Shown: positions 56,033 through 64,000 of the stretch, in pieces
Layout: the number at the start of each line of letters is the position of its first letter
Numbering within the stretch: position 1 is the first letter of the stretch
Source: Mastigias papua
Taxonomy: Eukaryota; Cnidaria; Scyphozoa; Rhizostomeae; Mastigiidae
Length of the DNA: 64,000 nt
Assembly: GCA_964019165.1 (NCBI GenBank)
Contig: OZ025275.1
Span: forward strand, 12,207,030-12,271,029
Direction of reading: 5' to 3'
Translations under genes and position numbers: made by a program
Notes under the pieces: generated by a model
What the model was told of the DNA's origin: nothing
Seen by the model: only the letters and a program-made list of their open reading frames with translations
Databases searched by the model: none

Positions 56033-59000
56033 TGTCCTTTCCCTGGTAAGTCAACTTACCAGCGTTAACAGACTTGTGGGAATAATCGCCTTTGCGGCTT
56101 GAATTTATTACCTTAGTGCCAGCGGCCCATAACCTTAGCCCTGCCCTCGTCCACTAAATTGAAAGATGAAACAGATAAAGGCTCGGTTCTTAAATCCAAC
56201 CTCCATGGGCCGAACCTAAACCAAAGGATCTATCCTCAAGCTCAAATCATCACTCTTTCTGTTTCAGCCAGGTGTTTGTATATAATTTTGTCACTTTGAA
56301 GGAGTGTTGCTCTGCTTGACGAGACATATCGCACAGGTTCTCTTTAGTACGGCAACGTTTTTCAGAAAAAAACGCGCCTCATTAATAACATACCAGAATA
56401 CTGAATTACCTGCCACAGCATCAAAAACCCATAGGCCAAAAGTTGTAAATGATAAACGCATGTTAACGTTTAACTTTGTTTTGTAATTACAAAGATAACT
56501 ATCGGACTGGCTTTGCCCCTTGACGTGGCATTCAACTTAGATTTCACCCTACCCGACTGTAAGCCATTCCTTGTCAATGAAGTGGCAACCTTTCAATGCA
56601 GAAATCAGTCAACTTTGAAACAGTTGAACATAAACAGCTTGGTGCCGATCTAAAACTGAGATTTATCGACCTTTTATGAGCGAACTATTTGTGTTTGAGA
56701 CTTGTTGGAGGCCAATGAGAATTGCCAGAAAAGTTTTTCGGTGAAACTCTACGAAATACTTCTCTATATCTTTATCAAATGATCATTGATCTTCATTATT
56801 AGCTTCTGAAAGAGGTTATTTGCAAGAAGTAAAATTTATGTAAATGCACTAGCATTTTGGCACATTCTACCAAATGACCGAAACCATTAGGCCTAGTGTG
56901 CTTTCGAAATAGAAGAGATGCTGAGTAACTAAAACTGAGCTGAAAATACTAAATTATTGGATTTGTCTTTCCTGTGTCAAATAATGAGCATTTTGCTTTC
57001 CATTGGTCTATCTTCTAGTGACCAAATACCCAAATCCGCTTTAGGTGGTAGCTACCATAAGTTGAAAAAACAAACCATATCTTTGTATTTTGTAAAATAT
57101 TATGCGATATTAATGAAAAAGGCCTTTGCAAGGTAGCCAACAAATATTTTTTATTCGAAGCGATTCTGATTATTCTTTTGATAATGTTTTCAATTTTACA
57201 AACCTGAGCTTCTCGGAAATCTTGCATGCAAATCTCTCCTTTGTTTTCACTATTGTTTTTGACCAACCATCTCATGGTTTCAAACAAATAAAACCAGTTT
57301 TCCTGAAATTCATTTAAAATTCACAATAAGCTGCTAAATGCTAGAGTCCTGGAATTGCTGCAATTCATGGACAGTAAAGACTGGTTTTCCTCGAAATTGT
57401 AACAGCAAGTCGTTCTATATCTGGAAATCAATTGATTTAGGTACACTTCTTTAAGAAAAGCAAAAGGAATGAAAGCACAGATTCCTTGTGCTTCAAATAT
57501 CACGTAAGCATTCCAGAACAATATTTCCCTGCCAAAACATTAGCCACAGGGCTCTCTGGCTTTCAGATAGGAGCTGTGGTTATGATAAACATGTGAAAAG
57601 CTCGATATGATCATGATCCATACATCGATTGTAACTGATTCCGATAATAGCTTTTACTATATTTACCAAATCATCAATCTGCTTTCTGAGTACCATGTAC
57701 TAGTTTCGAAATCCACACGAAGGAGCTTTATAGTTGAATGAATTCTCTGAACCCAAAGCATGATTGCAGGGTACAAATATGATGAGAATTCGTTATCATG
57801 TTTTGAGAATTATGAATAATAGACACTAAGAATACTCTTCAACCAAGTAAAAGAGTTTTAAAAATTCTTTAGCGATTTATAACCTTTACTACATTGTAAA
57901 AAAATAGCAATATAACCCATCTTTACAACTATTTCTCTGCAAGCTACCAGAATCTAAAAACTAACAATCAAAAATTAAATCAGTATTTTTGAAGAACAAA
58001 CAGTCTTTAATAATAGGAAATGTCAAGAAAAATACACAAGGTATGGTTCTGGGGTCAGTTAAGATAACTACTATCTAATTGATGTTTTTCCTAGTTTTAC
58101 GGAAAATATCATATTACTATGTGACAGAGCAGCACTGACCTATTTGCGATCTAAAGAATCGAAAAGCACAGTAATTTTTTTATTCTCCTGTTTGTTTCTC
58201 ACATAGAAGCTGATAATAAAATATCCAGATTGGTCTCTGTAAACCTGCGGGTTGTAAAAATTCCAAAAACATTAATTTCAATTTCCTTAATACTTTCTTA
58301 TCAATCAGTCGTTTTGTAAAAGCTGTCTTACCAAGTAAATCAAGAATTTCTGAAGTAATTGCTAGTTTTGACAAGGGAGACTTTGGAATTATGTTAAAGT
58401 ATAAACCAATGTTATTTCTGCTTATATTTAGGAAGTTATGTAAGCAGTTAACGTACGATATACTTAATTCCTTTGTTATTTGTTACGACAAGGTTCATTC
58501 CCTATTTGTTGGGTTTTAAGAAGATTGTCCAGTTGACTGGCAATGCTCTCTTTAATTGGTATTTGTCGCACTATTTGAGTTGACCTTTTTCAATACTGGA
58601 GACCCTGTTCAGCATTATAGAAAAGAGAAGGAAAATATGTTTACTGGAAGGGAAGAGCAGCACGTTGCTTAGGTTTGATAACAGAGCATCAATAATGTGA
58701 CCGAAAGTAGCATTTCTGCTATAGTGAAATTTAATGTAGTGGAGCTGATGTAGTGAATGTGAGAAGTTTACCCTATGGGTCATTACTACATAGCTGAACT
58801 CCCATTAGTTATCTGTGAATGGTTCGCTACACTTTTCTAGACTGTTTTTTATTTTATCGATAATATATCCATTCTAGCCATTAGCATTGCACTTAAAGAA
58901 CGAAAAGTTGTAGCAATCGGGACCAGTTTCTGAGTATGACTGTGGCAACTGGAAATACTCCCGACAGCTTTGACTGACACCAAGCCCTTTTGTACTGTTG

Positions 59001-59069
59001 ACTATACGTAATACTCTGATTGTCAGTCTTTACCAATCAGGTATTGAAGGCTTGCTAATGTTATCATAC
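56033..59069. other. upstream of gene B; no other gene seen
   Basis: An A/T-rich 'aataaattcaa' on the - strand about 75 nt upstream of the gene B start could serve as a TATA-like element, but this is weak. Remaining ORFs (57015-57317, 58180-58374, 58571-58783) have no recognisable domain. Confidence 0.35.
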
Positions 59070-59385
59070 TTCTTAGAGAAGGATCAATGCATTACAGTCC
59101 ATGGTCGGAAATTCTGAATTAACGAAAGCCACATATGGTGTACCGCAAGAGTCCGTACTAAGACGCTTATTTTTCCTAATTTTTCGCTACCTATCAATAT
59201 CTCGAGCAAATTAATTTCTTCCTCTATGCAGTTGATACCAACACACATAACCACTATGAAGCATTAGCGAGTATTGTACTAAAAGCGAACATTAAGCTAA
59301 GATATTTGAATGAAAATTGGTTAAATACAAACAAACTATCGGTGGATATTAGTAAATTAGTTTATCTATAACGCCATGTAAAAAG
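59070..59385 (+). pseudogene. LINE reverse transcriptase relic
   Basis: KATYGVPQESVLRRLFF (the GVPQGSVLGPLLF motif) is followed, after a frame break, by FLYAVDTNTHNHYEALAS in the position of the FADDT catalytic motif (the second D kept in altered form), and LRYLNENWLNTNKLSVDIS, the 'W...N.L..N..KT' region. Broken and catalytically dead. Confidence 0.75.
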
Positions 59386-60729
59386 CACCAACTGTACAGA
59401 ATTTCGCATGAATCCGGGCTACATTTTGTTCCAGGTTGCAGGAAGTATCTAGAGCAGAGAGATATATGTGGTCTGATGACTGATATTCCGGCTTTTGTCT
59501 CCTGATTCACACTTAGTCACCCTTGATAATACTCTCTACAGCCTTGAGCTAACAGCTGGCTTCGAATATAGAACCTTGATCAGGGCGAAAATTCAATATA
59601 CATGAGAGCCTTTGAGTATTCGAACAGCTTGCTACAAGTTCGCTGTATATGTTAAAAGACCTAAAATGTGACATTACGATAATGCAAGACATTACATATA
59701 ATGACGGACAATAACCCCAGTGCAACGAGAACAACATATCATATATTCTATCATTGTAGTAAAGACTGAAACTCTCAAGAGCTTCTCATGATACAAGTTT
59801 TATCTTCTGTATTAGTGAAGTTCACAGTTTTGGGCTTAGTAGAATATTCGATGAATTTTTCTTTAATATTATGATTATAATAATATTATTCTACCCTCAT
59901 ATCCATTTCACTGGACACTTCAGTAAAGCTGGGCAAACCAAGGGCAGAATATTGGTATTTTAAGACTTCTTCTGGACAGTAATCTTAGTTATATCATCTG
60001 AGATAACCCTCCATGAAACTCAAGATGACTTGCGATATCCCAACCATATATACTCTTACTTGATTCTTCAGTTTTTATCTACCACTCTGAGTCATATCAT
60101 TTCTTCAATATGGCATTACTATGTTACAATAAATTTGCACAGAGAACCAAGAATATTAAGAATTGTTTGCCTATTTTCAAAAATCTGAAACTACTAAAAG
60201 TTCCTGATACATTACGCTTCCGTTATAGAAGTTTTTATGAGTCTGTGTAGGATTTAGTTTGCTGTTGTCCAGATCCACAACACCAAGACCTGCATTGGAT
60301 ATATATCCTAAAATTATTGCAAAGGCTAAGTCTTACGTGACGAGCACGGCAAACTGACATCCGTTGAAAGCAAAGACATTGAGTAATTGATGGAGCCTTT
60401 GACATCTGATTGAAGATTCATAATTAATTCGTACAGAAGTTTAAAAGTAAGTTACAATACCTTTTTCATGCGGTCACCATCAATCATGACTTGAAACATA
60501 TAGAAGTATACTCCACAATTTTTTGAAATTTTTGAATTCTTGTTTCCCTAATATATTTATTGTTGGCCAATGGGCGGTTCTCTCTCCTGGATACTATTTA
60601 GAGCTTCTTGTATGATAGGGAAATGTAATATATTTAGGTCATAGGCTCATAGTATTTCATTTATTTATTTAATATTTGTCATTTAATATTTCATATTCAT
60701 CATGCTACATTAGTGTTTAAGTGGGTAAA
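59386..60729. other. LINE-derived or unclassified sequence
   Basis: Near 60110-60250 the + strand reads YNKFAQRTKNIKNCLPIFKN and LKVPDTLRFRYRSFYESV, compatible with a LINE thumb remnant. The rest has no recognisable content. Confidence 0.35.
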
Positions 60730-61080
60730 TAGAAGTATATACTAGCAGAACAGAAACAAACAAACAAATATTAAACTGTTCTACCAGAAGGTCATGTTTG
60801 GGGTCATAGTTCAGAGATTGTTTATTTCTATATTCAGTTTACTTTATTGGTCCAAGAGCCAATTTTTCAGTTTTTGTTTATAAAGGTGAGTAGATTCCAC
60901 ATTTCTTGTATCGTTTGAGATATCGTTCCAGACCTTTGCGCCGAGATTTTAAAGCATGGTTTGGGTATTTGCAAATCGTCAGATCTATTCTCCGTGCCAA
61001 AACTTTCCCATGGTTTTGTATGTGTAAAAACTTTTTTACAGCATCGACTTCATTTTCTCAGTAAGCTCCTAAGTCCTAAG
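60730..61080 (-). pseudogene. LINE ORF2 C-terminal relic
   Basis: The - strand reads GAKVWNDISNDTRNVESTHL and YKQKLKNWLLDQ before a stop, the typical 'G.K.WN.I...I......FK..LK..LL' end of a LINE protein. Upstream frames are broken; a short A/T-rich tail follows. Confidence 0.7.
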
Positions 61081-61119
61081 TGTTGATTCCTACCTAATCA
61101 CTCATTTGAAGACGACCTA

Positions 61120-61393
61120 CAATCAATGCCAAAAGTCTTGGAACACTTACTGTATTTTTTGACCTGGCTGGTGAGCGTTCCCCTCTCCGCTTGAAGACAA
61201 TGTTGATTTATACAGGTTTTATACACAGTACATAAGTCAAAGTGCTTTCACACAACTGTCAGCTAACCCAACCCTCAATTCAACATTGTTCTGGGGGGTA
61301 GGGGGCGTAATCCGTTGTGCTTCCCGGAATCTCATAATTGTCACATAAAATGCTGCAGTCAACGGGTGTTCCAAGGACTTTTGGCAGTGATTG
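61120..61393. mobile_element. Tc1/mariner-like MITE, copy 3
   Basis: The left end CAATCAATGCCAAAAGTCTT + GGAACAC and the right end GTGTTCCAAGGACTTTTGGC + AGTGATTG are inverted repeats, flanked by TA at 61118-61119 and 61394-61395. The inner 'gacaatgttgattta' and 'caacattgttctggggggta' arms match copies 1 and 2. Confidence 0.8.
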
Positions 61394-61652
61394 TAGCTTT
61401 CGGCATCGGTATAAAAGCAGACTTTCCGCTAGGACAGCCATGCCATTTTCAAATGAAATTACATGAATATTTGGGAATTTCAAAGTTGAATTACATGTTT
61501 AAATCCTTACATTTGTTATTACTACAAAATTATTTCCATAAATTTCTGCTGAACTTATAACTGAATGATTTGTACATTGTTGTTCGTGAGTTTGTTCTTC
61601 TTTTTATGTTGAATTCATCAATATAACTGTACAGTTACAGTGGAACATTCTA

Positions 61653-61916
61653 ATGAAAGAAAGATCAACCAGTTACATTTTCCCCACAACGTCACGGACT
61701 TTCATCAAGATTCCCAGGGGTTATGATGACGCTTTTACACTTTTTTATACGAAACTTGGATGGGTACCAAGTATTAGAAGTTCCTTAATTTGGTATGAAA
61801 ATTTTGGCATTCTAGTACTTGGTTTCTTCATTGGTTTCTTAGTTTTGGGACCCAACATAGCCTTATTGTTTGGAAGTCAAGCATTTCCAGATGGATATAG
61901 ACGCCGATCGTCATGA
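61653..61916 (+). CDS. possible terminal exon or small membrane protein, unknown
   Basis: An 87-codon ORF with a clear hydrophobic segment (FGILVLGFFIGFLVLGPNIA) near residues 51-74 and a basic end (YRRRSS). An acceptor-like 'gtacagttacag' lies just upstream and AATAAA about 46 nt downstream (near 61962), so it could be the last exon of a + strand gene whose other exons are not seen. No family was recognised. Confidence 0.3.
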   Translation: MKERSTSYIFPTTSRTFIKIPRGYDDAFTLFYTKLGWVPSIRSSLIWYENFGILVLGFFIGFLVLGPNIALLFGSQAFPDGYRRRSS

Positions 61917-61969
61917 AAGAGGATCAAAATCAAAAGTTGCAATCTTTTCCAAACAATGTCAAATAAATT

Positions 61970-64000
61970 AAAACTCATAATAACTGTTTACAAAAGGGCT
62001 CATCATCTATTTTCTGTGCATCAGATTTTTAATTTTTCTTGAACATAGCACTAGAGTTTCTTAAATACTAGTTTCTTATCTAAAAAACCTTGTAGCTTAG
62101 GTTGTATCATATTAGACGATAGGATTTTTGCCAGTTAGCGCCTTTGTCTTTGATAAACGCAAATGTTTGGAAAATCTAGCTAGGTTTTATTGATCACAGC
62201 ACTGTGAAGTATTGGCCATCGAGTATTCCTCAAGTGGTCACGGTTACTGAAATGCTAATAATATCACGAATTTCCAGTGCTGGGCGTGGTTTCTGTAGTG
62301 TGCTTTCGTCATTTGGTCTGTTATCCTCGTTCTCTTGTGGTGCATATTTGAGTTCGTATCAGGTTGAGTAGCCACAAGATGTGGTTGAGACATTTTTCAT
62401 TCCTTATTGGTTAAAATTTGGCTAAAATTTCAAATTACTTGGGAAACATCAGGAGTGTGGACCTAAGGTATGTTTCCTTAAACTTTGGGGAAAGATTTAA
62501 TTTGCAGGCTAGGTGTACTGCCAGAGGCATAGATAGGAAAATTCATTGGAGAGGAAGTAATTGAAGAAATTCCGACAAAAAATAAAGTCACACTCACTCT
62601 CTATGAGAGTCTTTCTTCTGAAACCTCACGGGCATTTCAGCCATTGATTTTCATACTTAACTTCTTTTTTTTGAATATGCCTGGGTTTTCAAGCATAGTA
62701 AACTTTAGAGTATTTCTTGTTATAGTGGTGAGTTAGCCCCCTGACCACTGCCCTGACTGGTTGAACGGTAACTGAGGACCGCCATTGACTGATCACCTCA
62801 ATTGTACCAACAAGCTGTGCTTGCCGTTAGTCTTTTTTCATTTATTATTAGTTTTGTTGAAATGAAAAAGTAAAACAATCTGCATTTAATCATTATACTC
62901 TACAGTTAGGAAGGTTACAAGGATGTTTTTTGTGATCCTTTGCAGATAAAGAAGATCCTACTTATATACCTATTCTTAGCTCAGTATGCTATTTGGTAAA
63001 CAACGTGTATTTTGCCAAATACGTAAAATAACTCAGTGCACTGTGAATGAACTAGAACTAAATTCATTAATTATTATTGATGAATTATACGTTGAGTAGG
63101 CTCAATTGTCAATGATAGTGAAAACAGATGATAGTGAAAACAGTGCAAACATTGTGTCAGACGACATTTCTATCAAATGCTTTAATTATTGGTGCGGATA
63201 CAATATAACGAACGCTGTGTCACTACTGTTTAAGTCATGCATTGAGCTTAATTGAAGTAAGTGCTTTGTCAATCCACCTTTGATAATACGAACCATGTTT
63301 TTCAAACTGCTTTATCTTACATTTTTGTCCTTACATTTAAGTCTTGACACATAGCGTAACATTGATTGAATTTCAGTATCGCTGCCTTTTGTTCAAATGT
63401 GTCACAAACGTTTCTGGCATTTTGGTTGCGTCAATCCATGCCCTTGCATGTTTTTTTCATTTATAAGAAGCAAGTTTATAAGAAACGTGAGACTCAAATC
63501 GAGCAAAAATTAAGAAACATTTAAGAAACACAGGCAGGCTGAGTTTCGAAAGTAAACTGGAAAAATCTGTTCTTGCGCCAAAATGTTTTATCAAACTGGA
63601 AACAAAATACAAAGAACTTCAATCTGCAAATGTTTTTAGCTAAAAATTATACTTCTCGTCTCACATTTTCCTTGTTGCTATAAGAAGTTTCAAAAATTTT
63701 AACAAACATATTGTATATTCTACATAGATATGCTATACTAACATATTATATAGCATATTTTGTGATCTTTGTACTAAATCTGATATAAATTCTGATGGAT
63801 ATCAAAGCTTAATCCTCTTTATCAATTATAAATCTTGGGAGTTAAAACATGTTTCAAACTCTAGATATTTTGATTTCTAACTCCAAAACATGTTCTCATA
63901 TTTCCAGGAAATGCCAGCAAATCTAGCTTAGAATAACCCATGACCCGTCAAGGAATCGAATACACATGCTTTCCACAATTCCTTTCTCTATTTGTATTAG
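61970..64000. other. no gene seen; partial 'TAAGAA' repeat
   Basis: Near 63450-63545 'tttataagaagcaagtttat', 'gagactcaaatcgagcaaaa' and 'cattaagaaacatttaagaa'-like words resemble the interspersed TAAGAATAT family (copy 5, diverged). Nothing else was recognised. Confidence 0.4.

Overview
The window is nuclear DNA from an invertebrate animal. It is AT-rich and intron-rich, with sparse coding exons in a background of decayed retrotransposons, miniature DNA transposons and long microsatellites. LINE relics of several lineages, a K02A2.6-like Ty3/gypsy pol gene, an ShKT domain in a surface receptor and acid/base secreted peptide precursors together suggest a cnidarian. That assignment is inference; a sponge or another marine invertebrate is not excluded.

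Three genes can be reconstructed exon by exon with consistent splice phases. (1) A type I membrane receptor on the + strand (33400-44356) has an ShKT domain, four Ig-like domains, a CUB domain, a Thr/Ser-rich stalk, one membrane helix and a tail whose LDYDTV fits the ITIM consensus. Only its 5' (signal peptide) exon is missing. (2) and (3) Two paralogous three-exon genes lie on the - strand: A at 8500-14562 (95 aa) and B at 52347-56032 (154 aa). Each encodes a signal peptide, a strongly acidic segment and an arginine-block C-terminus (RRRR separated by Tyr-containing dipeptides). They share a 55-nt first coding exon, phase-1 junctions and a DQ...NDP start of exon 3. I recognise no named family; the layout resembles cationic antimicrobial peptide precursors such as Hydra arminins.

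Layout: 0-7 kb holds LINE relics, one possible exon and an inverted-terminal element carrying a 10-bp minisatellite. 8.5-14.6 kb is gene A, with large introns. 15-25 kb holds LINE fragments, two Tc1-like MITEs, a large foldback element and a hAT-like MITE. 27.7-31.3 kb is an intact gypsy pol ORF that lacks most of gag and a visible 5' LTR. 31.9-32.5 kb is an interspersed repeat with a nested hAT MITE. 33.4-44.4 kb is the receptor, whose introns hold all four long (TA)n tracts of the window, a (TG)n tract, a SINE with perfect target duplication and a LINE 3' end. 44.5-51.5 kb is mostly repeats. 52.3-56.0 kb is gene B. 56-64 kb holds LINE relics, a third Tc1-like MITE and one possible terminal exon with a poly(A) signal.

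Genes A, B and the receptor could all belong to surface defence or self-recognition, but no operon-like linkage applies here and the shared role is inference.
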